From Bacteroidales bacterium UBA1628 (lineage in GTDB: Bacteria > Bacteroidota > Bacteroidia > Bacteroidales > UBA932), in the NCBI GenBank assembly GCA_002321335.1, contig DCMG01000025.1, forward strand, positions 1-56,051: a stretch of 56,051 nucleotides of DNA, given 5' to 3'. The position numbers and the translations under genes are program-made. The notes beneath the pieces were generated by a model. That model saw only the letters and a list, made by a program, of their open reading frames with translations, did not search any database and was not told where the DNA came from. This document shows, one piece after another, positions 45,801-53,641 of this stretch (its first letter is position 1; each line of letters opens with the position of its first letter).

Positions 45801-46260
45801 CAAGCACTCCGGTCTTGATGGCGGCGAGATTCTCGTCCAGTTTGGAGTTGAACTCGTTCCAATCGGCGGCGTCCACGGTCTTCGGCCTGAGGTTCTCCGT
45901 GATCTTGTTGTGATAGAGGATTCCGGCCAGTTTTCCGGCCAGATAGGTCTTGCCGGTTCCCGTCTCTCCGGTGATTATGCAGTCAAGCCCCGGCCTGACA
46001 TCGCTGCCGGTCCGTTTGCGGAATTCGGCTGTCTGCTCGCATCGCTTCGTGAAGTTCGCCAGCGGCTCTCTGATGCAGTCCTTGGCGATCATCCCGTCAC
46101 CGGTCACTGAGGTCGCTGGGGTCGCTGAGGTCGCTGAGCCTGTCGAAGCGGTCGAAGCGACCGGTGCGACCGGTGCGACCGCAACCAGCCTCTCCCCGCA
46201 CCATTTGCAGTACGAAGCCTCATTCCTGTTCGTCTTTCCGCACTTCTGACACGTTTTCAT
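42856..46260 (-). CDS. four-module AAA+ ATPase of the CbxX/SpoVK type with an N-terminal zinc ribbon
   Basis: 1134 residues. Cys4 zinc ribbon at 4-21 (CQKC, CKWC), then an Ala/Val/Thr-rich linker (27-53) encoded by short DNA repeats. Four AAA modules follow with Walker A at about 98-105 (GETGTGKT), 351-358, 626-633 and 909-916 (GNPGTGKT). Modules 2-4 have FIDEA Walker B motifs and FGNAR/FGNGR sensor-2-like stretches, as in CbxX/CfxQ and type VII secretion EccA ATPases. Module 1 has VLVVTNCQN instead of an acidic Walker B, so it probably binds but does not hydrolyse ATP. The reading frame overlaps the kinase gene by 41 bp. It is likely an unfoldase or remodelling motor controlled by the linked kinase. 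Confidence 0.88.
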   Translation of the reverse strand: MKTCQKCGKTNRNEASYCKWCGERLVAVAPVAPVASTASTGSATSATPATSVTGDGMIAKDCIREPLANFTKRCEQTAEFRKRTGSDVRPGLDCIITGETGTGKTYLAGKLAGILYHNKITENLRPKTVDAADWNEFNSKLDENLAAIKTGVLVVTNCQNLVNAKGGSSQLDKLFARMKTDVNMPVVILCGLEDGFGTFLSADSNALSLFEFRFHISPFKDNDLKTMCLAMVRDKFRTTVSPQAERKLGLVFKKMFRDGRTKENGILAGKIAEESAFNMFSRGGNEIEEADIPGEPFKELTEEQIMAKINAFTGLTEVKHEIQSIIDSIKRQKRDNPGKPVQLKSHFVFTGNPGTGKTTIARLFADILGSLQVLPSGHLVEVTRKDLVSQYVGDTAIKTERVINSAMGGILFIDEAYSLKQGDGDKVGQEAIDTLLPYLENRAGDFICIIAGYTKEMTMFLRSNSGLDSRFKKKIEFKDYNGDELTEIFLNMVKNKGLTLTDEASEKVGKYFERMYLSRTDTFGNAREVRNAFDRCFERLCTRTAGMSDDEYARSGKILTWEDIVGPEGTKEISVESVMKELDSFVGMETVKKALRDLAEEMRFQQRRMEFGGKAAIRPVNIILTGNPGTGKTSVARVLGKLFKAMGICSTDRVIEKSRKDIVGTYANESDKNMDKAVNEAMGGVLFIDEAYNLAPFDDTGHCSDSEGIKALERLMVRMENDRGKFVVVCAGYKDKMRNLMKANEGFASRFTHRINIDDYTPEELTEIFRRMAEGQGYAFADGSLDKAMKAFRKLSVEKSGKDFGNAREARNMLDSVLGNIGTRVNALPDDQITKDSFFTILPKDIPFEEPKVATEEECLAELDSLIGLESVKNEIRSMLDEMRQRKMDSEISGGQFTAIVPDHYLFLGNPGTGKTTVARLMGKMLYSLGVIARPDVVEVSRADMVAPYLGQTAPKTRETVDRAMGGILFIDEAYSLIQGRGDNYGNESVTELLKLLEDRKGKFVCIAAGYTREMTQFLDSNSGLKSRFTKTITFEDYKPEELMEIFRLYCSKEGYSIEPEAEAILKDLFTNMFENRAFDFGNGRDVRNLFGKVKSAVAGRAYSKMKELIAGGAEKQAAYEGSKPKTITKEDLL
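46108..46192. repeat. in-frame short repeats (GTCGCTGAG/TCGAAGCG type) inside the ATPase gene
   Basis: Tandem near-repeats such as GGTCGCTGAGG, GAGCCTGTCGAAGCGG and CGACCGGTGCGAC encode the linker AVAPVAPVASTASTGSATSATPATSVTG. The core GCTTCGACAGGCTCAGCGACC (minus strand) also occurs at 49779-49802 in the zinc-ribbon gene, so the same repeat family has entered two genes of the operon. Confidence 0.7.
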
Positions 46261-49200
46261 TGGCCTTTTCTGTTATCTTGTTGATGGTGTTTCCGATTTT
46301 AGGATGATTCTCCGTGAATTTCTCCGCGTCACTGATCTTTGGGATGAATGCGATAGGGAAGAGCAGCAGGAAAGTCGTTATCCCTGCCAGAACCAGGTGC
46401 TTCAGTTTGTGCAGCAAACTTTTAAGGTACTTTGACCGGTAGAACTTCTCGTTGGCGAACAAAGAGGAGACAAATTTGTCCTCCGAAAGATCGAATGCAT
46501 AATGCAGAGGCTCCAGAATCGTCTGGTCCTCGTTCGGATTCCACATCTTCCTAAGTTCGGACGCACCCTCGTCACGGGAGAACATCTGTTTGGCGAACCA
46601 CACGATCGCCGCGACCACAGCCGCTATAGTCACATAGATGATGTACTTTCCGAGGAACCATTTGCAGAGGAAATAGACCGCGACAGTCCCTGCAATGAAT
46701 CTGAATATGTAGGTGAACAGATTCCGGTCGTAACTTCTGTTGTAGAAGAATATGTTCAGCAGCAGCGGGAACACGATTCCTCCGCCCCAGACCCAGAAGA
46801 CTGACTTGCCGACATTGTCCAGCACCGGATAGTCTATCGCCCCGATGACAAGCATGAGCAGCATCGCCAGACACGGCACAAGCCAAACGGCCACCGCGAT
46901 GAGTTTCTCCAGCAGTCCCAGAAGCAGTACCGGAGGAGGCAACTGATGCCAGCCGACAGCGGTAGTGGCCTCGTTGTAGCGCTTGAAGTTCTCGTCATCC
47001 TTGTCGTATTTTCCAATGAGTTTCAGGTACTTGACAGTGAATCTTTCGTAGGTGAGCCGCTTGCTCAGATCCCTTTTGGGATTCTCCTGCAGTTTTACGG
47101 CGAACCAGGCGTCCAAGGCATAGAAGTCAAGCGCCTCACTGATCTCGTCGGCCTTGATCTTGTTCAGGTCGTCGAGATCATAAACGGTCTCCCCAGAAGC
47201 CGGGAAATAGAAGAACGCCCCGTCGGCAAGTCCCTCCGCGGCCTTCATCATGGCGATGTCCTCATTGTAAGGACCGGCTTTCCCGATGTTGTCCGGACTG
47301 TCGTAATCGGTGCAGTAGGCGACCCATTTGTCCTGCGCCGCGAACCTGTCCCCCTTGCTCAGAAAGAACTTGTGCAGATAGGAATCCTTGTAGTCGCCTT
47401 GGAACGACTTGACCAGCAGGTCGGCCAGAGAGGCCGGGCACATTCCGGAATAAGGGTTGATGTCGGAGTACCAATCCTTGTACATCTTGTCCCTCTCACT
47501 GTCGAAGACGCACCGGTAGGCGCAGAAAGCGGCGTTGATGAGCAGCCCGATCGATTCCCCGTCCATCGCATAGTTGGGATCTTTTGGATCCGTGATCAGA
47601 CTGATGTCAGCCGCCGGGTTGATGGTCTGGATGACAAGCCTGTACAGCATCTCGTAGTCCTTGATGCCTTTGCGTACCTGGATCAATCTGTCAGCGTCCT
47701 TCTCGGAGAAGACACGGACCATCTCGGCGAATCCGAGCGAGCAGAGAAACTGTTTGTCCTCATCCGCCACGACCCTGTGTTCAGAGCAGAATTTCACCAC
47801 GTCCGTGATGTTGTAGCAGTCCACCTCGGTGAACTTTTCCTCCTTGCCTGTCTTCTTGCCTTGGAGGGTGCGGAAATATTTCCGGTCGTATATTCCCCAG
47901 ACAATCACGCTTTTGGCATAGCCGAAACTGTCCTTGAGGGCGGCGCAGGTCCTTGAATATATTCCATCAGTCTCCTTTTTGCCCTGCCGTACATCGCTGT
48001 AGAGGTAAACCGGGTTGTTCCTGTCGTTGAGGTTCGAGCCGAGGTTGCCGTCGCCGTTGAGGAGCTTGTTGACGTTCACACAGACATTTCCGTTCCGGTT
48101 GTAGAAAGGCAGCTGAGGATCGAGCGCGAGCGCCGCGGCGTATAGCCCGGCCAACTGATTCTTCGGGTATATCCTCTCCACGATGTCGTTCAGTCTCACC
48201 TCCATCTCCGGCATCACTCGGCTGATCCACGCGCTGATCTTTCCCTTGTACAGATAGGCGGTTCCGAGAGCCTGGTCCTCCATCATGAACTGGGCCAGCT
48301 CCTTGGCCGTGTGCGCGATCTTGTTCTTGCCCGAGTCAAAGACTATGCGCAGGACCTCGGCATCCTCGACCACAGGAATCTTCTCACCTTCAAGGGTTCT
48401 GCGGATCTCATCGTAACTCCAGCGGTTTTCCGGCTTGCCGACGAGAAGCCCTCTGGTGATGGTCCGCAAAGGCTCAGGTATGTCGTCCGGCACAGGCAGC
48501 TTGCCCTGGATCTTGAGTTTCACCAACTCCGGCTCCTTCTTGCGGAACTCGCTGTCCCCCAACCATAAGGAAAGTACCGACATTCCGAGGGCATAGTAGT
48601 CCGAGGCCGCCGTCATAATCGCGTAGGTGACATCTCCGATGCGGGTTGTGTTGGCGTAGAGCTCGGGCGCGGCGTAGATCACGGTCCTGGACTGCGGAGT
48701 GTTGACGCTTCCGTCGTCTCCCAGCACATCGGCGATTCCGAAATCCGAAAGCACGACCAGACCTGAGGCCTTGTCGGTGTAGAGTATGTTCTCAGGCTTG
48801 ATGTCCTTGTGCAGCAGTCCGACCTTGTGCAGTTCGCTGAGGTTTCTGGCGGTCATCGCGGCGATCTGCAGGATGGCGTCAGCATCTTTCCTCAGATCGT
48901 AGCCCGCCACCGACCCGTCCTTGCACAGCGGCATCAAGACATAACCCCTGTCTGTGTCCTCGATCCTGACCGTCCCGCTTTCAAGAATATCCACAATCGC
49001 GGCCTTGCCTTTCAGCCGTTCCAGTCTTTTAAGAATATCCTTGCGCACTCCGTTGCCTCTGCGGTACAGTTTCAGAGCGAAGCTCCCTTTCGGTGAACTG
49101 ACCACGTAAACTTCGGCCTCGCCTCCGTTGCCGATCATCCTGTCAACGCTGTAACGTTCGTCACCGAGCGTGATCTCCTCCTTGGTCTGAATATTGGCGG

Positions 49201-49366
49201 CCTTGTCAACAGCTCCGCCGGCGGCAGCTGTACCGGTTGCCCCGCAAGTGAACGTGGCCTTTGCGGTCACGGTTCCTGAATATTCAGAATCAGATTCAGT
49301 CCTGCACGTGCTTGTCGCAGTGATGTCCGCCACGGCTGTGCCGCTGTCTGCTATGGTTCCTGCCAT
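46220..49366 (-). CDS. membrane-anchored Hanks-type Ser/Thr protein kinase
   Basis: 1048 residues. A low-complexity Ala/Thr N-terminus (1-60), then the kinase domain (about 70-330): Gly loop IGNGGEAEVYV (78-88), Lys99, catalytic HKDIKPEN (186-193), DFG 208-210, APE 233-235 and SDYYALG. HKD in place of HRD makes it a non-RD-like kinase. A large unassigned cytoplasmic region (330-800) follows, then five predicted membrane helices (about 822-846, 855-875, 885-902, 907-925, 990-1010) and a charged tail. It is an unusual architecture, because the middle domain is long and the anchors are C-terminal. It would phosphorylate the FHA/AAA partners at the inner membrane. It overlaps the ATPase gene by 41 bp. 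Confidence 0.88.
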   Translation of the reverse strand: MAGTIADSGTAVADITATSTCRTESDSEYSGTVTAKATFTCGATGTAAAGGAVDKAANIQTKEEITLGDERYSVDRMIGNGGEAEVYVVSSPKGSFALKLYRRGNGVRKDILKRLERLKGKAAIVDILESGTVRIEDTDRGYVLMPLCKDGSVAGYDLRKDADAILQIAAMTARNLSELHKVGLLHKDIKPENILYTDKASGLVVLSDFGIADVLGDDGSVNTPQSRTVIYAAPELYANTTRIGDVTYAIMTAASDYYALGMSVLSLWLGDSEFRKKEPELVKLKIQGKLPVPDDIPEPLRTITRGLLVGKPENRWSYDEIRRTLEGEKIPVVEDAEVLRIVFDSGKNKIAHTAKELAQFMMEDQALGTAYLYKGKISAWISRVMPEMEVRLNDIVERIYPKNQLAGLYAAALALDPQLPFYNRNGNVCVNVNKLLNGDGNLGSNLNDRNNPVYLYSDVRQGKKETDGIYSRTCAALKDSFGYAKSVIVWGIYDRKYFRTLQGKKTGKEEKFTEVDCYNITDVVKFCSEHRVVADEDKQFLCSLGFAEMVRVFSEKDADRLIQVRKGIKDYEMLYRLVIQTINPAADISLITDPKDPNYAMDGESIGLLINAAFCAYRCVFDSERDKMYKDWYSDINPYSGMCPASLADLLVKSFQGDYKDSYLHKFFLSKGDRFAAQDKWVAYCTDYDSPDNIGKAGPYNEDIAMMKAAEGLADGAFFYFPASGETVYDLDDLNKIKADEISEALDFYALDAWFAVKLQENPKRDLSKRLTYERFTVKYLKLIGKYDKDDENFKRYNEATTAVGWHQLPPPVLLLGLLEKLIAVAVWLVPCLAMLLMLVIGAIDYPVLDNVGKSVFWVWGGGIVFPLLLNIFFYNRSYDRNLFTYIFRFIAGTVAVYFLCKWFLGKYIIYVTIAAVVAAIVWFAKQMFSRDEGASELRKMWNPNEDQTILEPLHYAFDLSEDKFVSSLFANEKFYRSKYLKSLLHKLKHLVLAGITTFLLLFPIAFIPKISDAEKFTENHPKIGNTINKITEKANENVSEVRKDEQE

Positions 49367-49407
49367 TATTCCTTTGTTGTAAGCTGTTATTACCTATGTC
49401 GTCGTTT

Positions 49408-50358
49408 CTATATGAAATCCAATATCTTTTCTTCCTTATATTCGCAGACCCATTTCCCGCCGTGCCAAGGTTCGCAGCACTCGCTCGGGCAGTTGTGCCA
49501 GCATCCGCAGAAGTTGCAGACCCATGCTGACCGGATCTTGGTCCGGATGATTTTATCCACAGGCAACTTCCTGGCCGAGAAATAATTCCGCTGCTCTTGA
49601 GGGGTGGAACCAACCGGCGGAAGCATCTCTCCCAAAGCCTTGTTCAGCTCCTCTTGGATTTTTGAATATTCAGCCCGCAACTCGGCCTTGCTCTTCGGCT
49701 GTTGCTTTACAACCAGTCCCTGAGCCTGTCGTGTTGCCGGTCCCTGAGCTTGTCGAAGGGCCGGTGCTTCGACCGCTTCGGCCGCTTCGACAGGCTCAGC
49801 GACCCCAGCGACCCCAGCGACCGCAGCGATTGGTCTTTCCTGTTGCCTCAGCATAGTCTTCCCCAGCAGTTCCTTCAGCATAAGTACGTCCTCCGGCAGC
49901 TCAATCTCTTTGCTTTCCGTTTCCGGAACCTCCTGATCCTCAGCCTCGACCATCGCCTGCAACTCCGCCGCCTTGACCACCAGATCCGCCGCTTTGAGAA
50001 ACCGCGGATCCTTTTGCGCCCTCTCCAGTTCCTTCTTCGCCGCCAGCGTCAACGGCTCGTTGCATTTCCGGCAGAAACCGCCGGCATTTCGGGTTCCGCA
50101 TTTCGGGCAGACAATCCCGCTCCTGCTCATCCCGCATTCCGGGCATTCCTCCTCTCCACGAGGAATGTCCGCACCGCAGAACGTGCACCAATCCACAAGC
50201 GAATGACCACAGGACGGGCACCACTCCCAACTTTTCTTCACCGGTTGCCCGCAGTAGGGACACCCTGTGTCCTCGGATGAGGCTCGGATTTCCTTCACCT
50301 GTTCCAGAATGCTTTCCTTATACAGTTCCTTTTGCCTGAGCTGGGATTCCATATTCAT
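49408..50358 (-). CDS. multi-zinc-ribbon protein, first gene of the kinase module
   Basis: 316 residues without a signal peptide. Three CxxC-paired zinc ribbons lie at about 33-115 (CPYC/CPSC, CTFC/CPEC, CPKC/CRKC), then a coiled-coil-like acidic segment. An Ala/Val/Glu linker comes next (about 180-215), with ALRQAQGPATRQAQGL encoded by an inserted palindromic repeat. A C-terminal Cys/His cluster follows (CNFCGCWHNCPSECC). I do not know the family. It shares zinc ribbons with the ATPase and the FHA protein, which suggests assembly of one complex. Starts at 50358 (MNM) or 50352 are both possible. It precedes the kinase gene by 41 bp. Confidence 0.7.
   Translation of the reverse strand: MNMESQLRQKELYKESILEQVKEIRASSEDTGCPYCGQPVKKSWEWCPSCGHSLVDWCTFCGADIPRGEEECPECGMSRSGIVCPKCGTRNAGGFCRKCNEPLTLAAKKELERAQKDPRFLKAADLVVKAAELQAMVEAEDQEVPETESKEIELPEDVLMLKELLGKTMLRQQERPIAAVAGVAGVAEPVEAAEAVEAPALRQAQGPATRQAQGLVVKQQPKSKAELRAEYSKIQEELNKALGEMLPPVGSTPQEQRNYFSARKLPVDKIIRTKIRSAWVCNFCGCWHNCPSECCEPWHGGKWVCEYKEEKILDFI
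49724..49834. repeat. dispersed palindromic repeat (CCCTGAGCTTGTCGAAGGG type) inserted in a coding region
   Basis: TCCCTGAGCCTGTCG, then TCCCTGAGCTTGTCGAAGGG, then CTTCGACAGGCTCAGCGACC and three CCCAGCGA units follow one another. The inverted CCTGAGCNTGTCGAAG/CTTCGACAGGCTCAG arms can fold into a hairpin. The unit is a REP-like element known from many bacterial genomes, and translates here to RQAQGP. It stays in frame inside the zinc-ribbon gene. Confidence 0.75.
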
Positions 50359-50415
50359 TGGCTCTTATGATTGTTAGACTTGCTTGCCTGCGGTTCTGTT
50401 TTTCTCAAGAATCAC

Positions 50416-51291
50416 TTAATCTTTCGGAAGTTCGATGATAATCTCCGAGACCACCGGATAGTGGTCAGAGATGTATTTCACTCCGAATTTCGGCTCGTCT
50501 ACCACATCGAAGTTTCTGGCCTCAGCGTTGCGGCAGAAGATGTGGTCGATACCTGCCGGTTTTCCGCCCTTGCGTCCGAAGTCATTGAAAGACTGAACCT
50601 TGTCGGCCTTTCTCACGGTCTTTGCCGCTTCCTGAAGGAACGAGGCGAGAGGCTTTAGGGACTTGTCCCCGCTTTTGGCGTTGAAGGATCCGGTCAGGAA
50701 GACGATGGCGTCACTTCCGGCGATCTCCTTGACCTTTTCTACAATCAGCTCGGAACTCTTATGCCTTGATTCCTCTCCGATGTTGTCAAAATGGGTGTTG
50801 AAAATGAATATGATTTGTCCGGATTTTCTGAAACGGAGCTTGACCCAGTTGGCCGTCCTGACATATTCAGCGTCCCATCCCTTTTTCTCCGGCGTCTGGT
50901 CTTCGTTGAGCCAGAACAATCCGTAGTCAAGAAGTTCGAACCTGTCGGCGCGGAAGAGAATCGGGTTGAACTCGGACTCCGTCGCTTCGTTGACCGTGCC
51001 GGGTTTGGTGCTTCCGTCGATCATGATGTATTTGGGCAACTCTTTCATGATGAAGGATTTCTGCCCTGCCGTAGCCTCTTGGATCCCCAGAATGTCAGGG
51101 AAATATTTTCTGATGGCCTTGACGCATCCTTCCTTGCGGCTTTCCCAATTCTGTTCCCCTGTGTCCGTGGGCAGTTGGATCCGTATGTTGAACGACATGA
51201 CGCTGGCCTTCTCGCTCTTGGCCTTCGCATTGATTCCGGACAGGGCCAGAACCGTGACGACCGCTGTCAGCGACAACAATATTCTTCTCAT
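50416..51291 (-). CDS. secreted EEP-family protein with a substituted metal-binding residue
   Basis: 291 residues from MRRILLSLTAVVTVLALSG (signal peptide to about 25); longer in-frame starts add non-signal residues. The EEP fold is clear: Asn35 (SFNIR), Glu72 (GIQEAT), His167 (NTHFDN), Asp249 (GIDHIF), Asp276/His277 (SDHYPV). The conserved G-D-x-N motif, however, reads GSFN (201-204), so the Asp that normally helps metal binding is Ser. Either activity is altered or the protein only binds. It lies 71 bp downstream of the GH97 gene and probably shares its transcript; the zinc-ribbon gene follows after 57 bp. Confidence 0.82.
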   Translation of the reverse strand: MRRILLSLTAVVTVLALSGINAKAKSEKASVMSFNIRIQLPTDTGEQNWESRKEGCVKAIRKYFPDILGIQEATAGQKSFIMKELPKYIMIDGSTKPGTVNEATESEFNPILFRADRFELLDYGLFWLNEDQTPEKKGWDAEYVRTANWVKLRFRKSGQIIFIFNTHFDNIGEESRHKSSELIVEKVKEIAGSDAIVFLTGSFNAKSGDKSLKPLASFLQEAAKTVRKADKVQSFNDFGRKGGKPAGIDHIFCRNAEARNFDVVDEPKFGVKYISDHYPVVSEIIIELPKD

Positions 51292-51362
51292 AAACCAAAA
51301 ACTTCTTTTTAAGAAAACATTCCGCCACAGACTTGTAAGCAGTAATCTTGTGGCAGATCTTG

Positions 51363-53360
51363 TCATCTGGTGATTTTCGCCACCCAGCCCCCGCCCGGAG
51401 CCATGTGGATTTTTACCATCCCGTCCGCCGGGATCTTTGCGGAAGTCTTCTTATAGTCTCTGGCCGCCCTGTCGGCGTTGATTCCGTCTTGGAAGACGGT
51501 CATATTCCCGCCTCCGATGAAGTTCAGGTCAAGGGTAAGATCACGTGCGTCCCAGTTGGTCAGCGCCCCGACGTACCAGGTGTCCCCGCTGCGTCGGGCC
51601 ACAGCGACATATTCACCGATCTCTCCGCAGAGCGGAATTGTCTCGTCCCAGACGGTAGGGAAGTCCGCGATGAACTCCGTGCATTCAGGTTCGGCCATGT
51701 AATTGGAAGGGGAGTCGCAGAGCATTGTCAGCGGAGCCTCGAAGATGGCATATTCAGCGAGTTGACGGCAGCGGGTGCCTTGGCTCATCGCTTCGGAACC
51801 GACTGGGTGATAGTTCTTCTTTACAGCGTTGCGCATCGCTCCTTGTGTGTAGTCCATCGGGCCAGCCACCATCCTGACGAAAGGTATCGTCACATCGTAG
51901 GTGACCTCGTCGTAACCCTCCGGACTCCATTTCAGCTGCTCTAATCCGGCAACACCCTCGAAATTAAGTACATTCGGGTAGGTCCTCTGGATTCCGGCCG
52001 GTTTGTAGACCCCATGGAAGTCAATCAGCAGATGGTTCTCAGCGGCTATCTTCGCCATCCTCTCACAGAACTTAACTGCCTGTTGGTCGTCCCTGTTGAT
52101 GAAGTCGATCTTGAAGCCTTTGAATCCCATCTGCGCATAGTGGCTCATCGCCTTCTCCGGGTTCTTGACGATGCTATTGTAACTTGCCCAAAGGATGATG
52201 CCGACATTTTTGTTGTTGGCGTAGGCCACAAGTTCCTCAAGATTGATGTCCGGATTGATCAGGAAGAGGTTCGCCTTGGCTCTCTGTGCCCAGCCCTCGT
52301 CCATGATGATGTACTCGATGCCGTTCGTGGCCGCGAAGTCGATGTAGTACTTGTAGGTCTCCGTGTTGATTCCGGCGCGGAAGTCAACCCCGTAAAGATT
52401 CCAGTCATTCCACCAGTCCCAGGCCACCTTGCCTGGCTTCACCCAGCTCCAGTCCATGTTTTCGTCCGCAGGTGTGGCAAGCTGCCAGACCAGATCCATT
52501 TCCATCAAAGACTTGGCGTCTTGAGTGATTCCTATGACCTTCCACGGGAACTTCTGTCCGGCGTCGACCTTGGCGATGTAGTCAGCGTAGTCCATGTCCT
52601 GATAGACATACACCCCGTTAGGCCGCAGCCCTATCGGGTAAGGAGCGCGGACGCTCTTCAACTCCTTGCCTCCCTTTCCGTTCAGGAACATCCCCGGATA
52701 ACCGAGAAGATCCGACTCGGTGATGACGATCTTCACCCCGTCAGCGGCATCCACCGTCATCGGAAGGAAAGCCAGCTTCGCAGGATCCATCTGTGACAAA
52801 TGAATATGCTCGTATGTGTTCTCGAATGAGTTGACGAACTGCTGCCTGAAGGTCTTCCCGTCAGCATCTTTGACGTAAGGCACCCACGCCGTCCAGTCCT
52901 GGGCGAAATTGAATTCGGTAAGCTCGTCAGCCACGGTGAATTGCCCTGACTTTGCCGTCGAGACGAACCTGTAGGCCACCCCGTTGTCGAACGCCCTGAA
53001 TTCCACATTGTAGCCCTTGAACTCCAGCGTCAGATAATTGTAAACTTCGTCCACGCTGGCCTTCTTGTAGTTCATCGCCGGGATTCCCTTGACATCGTGC
53101 GTCCCTCTTCTTATCCTGCGAACCTTGTCCGATGCTCCTCCGAACATTGCCCCGTCATCGAAAGTCATGGAAATCTCCGAAGGCGTCAGAAGCGCGACCC
53201 CGTCTCGGCTGACTGAATATCTAAGCCCGTCTCCCGTCCGGACCTCCGTCACGATCCTCCCGTCCGGAGAGGAAAGTGACCATGTTTTCTGCGCCCCGAA
53301 GGCCGCCAAAGGCAGGCAAATGAATATCACCGCCGCTGAAAAGAATTGTTTCAGTGTCAT
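51363..53360 (-). CDS. GH97 alpha-glycosidase, secreted
   Basis: 665 residues from MTLKQFFSAAVIFICLPLAAFGA (signal peptide). The N-terminal beta-sandwich (SLSSPDGRIVTEVRT) is followed by the (beta/alpha)8 barrel with YIIMDEGWAQR, GFKIDFINRDDQ, LIDFHGVYKPAG and NFEGVAGLEQLKW, and a C-terminal beta-sandwich (LTLDLNFIGGGNMTVFQDG). The Asp in KIDF suggests the retaining, alpha-galactosidase-like branch rather than the inverting SusB branch; this is inference from memory of the family. It would act in the periplasm on alpha-linked sugars. Confidence 0.9.
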   Translation of the reverse strand: MTLKQFFSAAVIFICLPLAAFGAQKTWSLSSPDGRIVTEVRTGDGLRYSVSRDGVALLTPSEISMTFDDGAMFGGASDKVRRIRRGTHDVKGIPAMNYKKASVDEVYNYLTLEFKGYNVEFRAFDNGVAYRFVSTAKSGQFTVADELTEFNFAQDWTAWVPYVKDADGKTFRQQFVNSFENTYEHIHLSQMDPAKLAFLPMTVDAADGVKIVITESDLLGYPGMFLNGKGGKELKSVRAPYPIGLRPNGVYVYQDMDYADYIAKVDAGQKFPWKVIGITQDAKSLMEMDLVWQLATPADENMDWSWVKPGKVAWDWWNDWNLYGVDFRAGINTETYKYYIDFAATNGIEYIIMDEGWAQRAKANLFLINPDINLEELVAYANNKNVGIILWASYNSIVKNPEKAMSHYAQMGFKGFKIDFINRDDQQAVKFCERMAKIAAENHLLIDFHGVYKPAGIQRTYPNVLNFEGVAGLEQLKWSPEGYDEVTYDVTIPFVRMVAGPMDYTQGAMRNAVKKNYHPVGSEAMSQGTRCRQLAEYAIFEAPLTMLCDSPSNYMAEPECTEFIADFPTVWDETIPLCGEIGEYVAVARRSGDTWYVGALTNWDARDLTLDLNFIGGGNMTVFQDGINADRAARDYKKTSAKIPADGMVKIHMAPGGGWVAKITR

Positions 53361-53386
53361 ATTCCTGTCAATACGTATTGAAAATG

Positions 53387-53394
53387 TAAAGATA
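53387..53394 (-). promoter_or_regulatory. -7 box of the GH97 gene
   Basis: TATCTTTA on the minus strand, 27 bp upstream of the ATG. No clear -33 element was seen. The palindrome AATACGTATT (53370-53379) lies between the box and the start and could be an operator. Confidence 0.45.
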
Positions 53395-53544
53395 AGCATT
53401 CTTCCGCAATAATCACTTACTTTGCCCGCCTCACAATCTGCCAGAAGCTGCCAACGTGAACTTATCGTTCCTTTTTTGCCGATTTCCTATAGTCGGCACC
53501 CGGAACTGTCAATGGGGTTTCGTTGCGGTTTTCTTGTTTATTCC

Positions 53545-53635
53545 TTTGCGACAACGATGTAAATTTTACACTTGTCGCAAAACAATAAAGTTTATTCTTG
53601 TGCGGTAACTCGTTTTTTTTTACCTTTGTCGCAAA
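53545..53635 (+). promoter_or_regulatory. promoter of the ATPase gene with three TTGTCGCAAA decamers
   Basis: TTG (53598-53600) and TACCTTTG (53621-53628) with 20-bp spacing form a good promoter for the gene at 53642. TTGTCGCAAA occurs at 53572-53581 and again at 53626-53635 over the -7 box and start site, and inverted at 53545-53554. Such repeats look like binding sites for a repressor. The rest of the 281-bp gap between the divergent genes is AT-rich without a gene. Confidence 0.6.
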
Positions 53636-53641
53636 GTAATA

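Noticed and set aside
49724..49834. CRISPR-like array suggested by tandem short repeats
   Set aside because: The units are unequal, partly inverted and inside a coding frame, with no spacers; they match the dispersed REP-like repeat instead.
40846..50358. Type VI or type VII secretion locus
   Set aside because: FHA, PP2C, kinase and EccA-like ATPase occur in such loci, but no structural secretion genes (TssB/C, Hcp, VgrG, EccC, WXG100) are present in the window.
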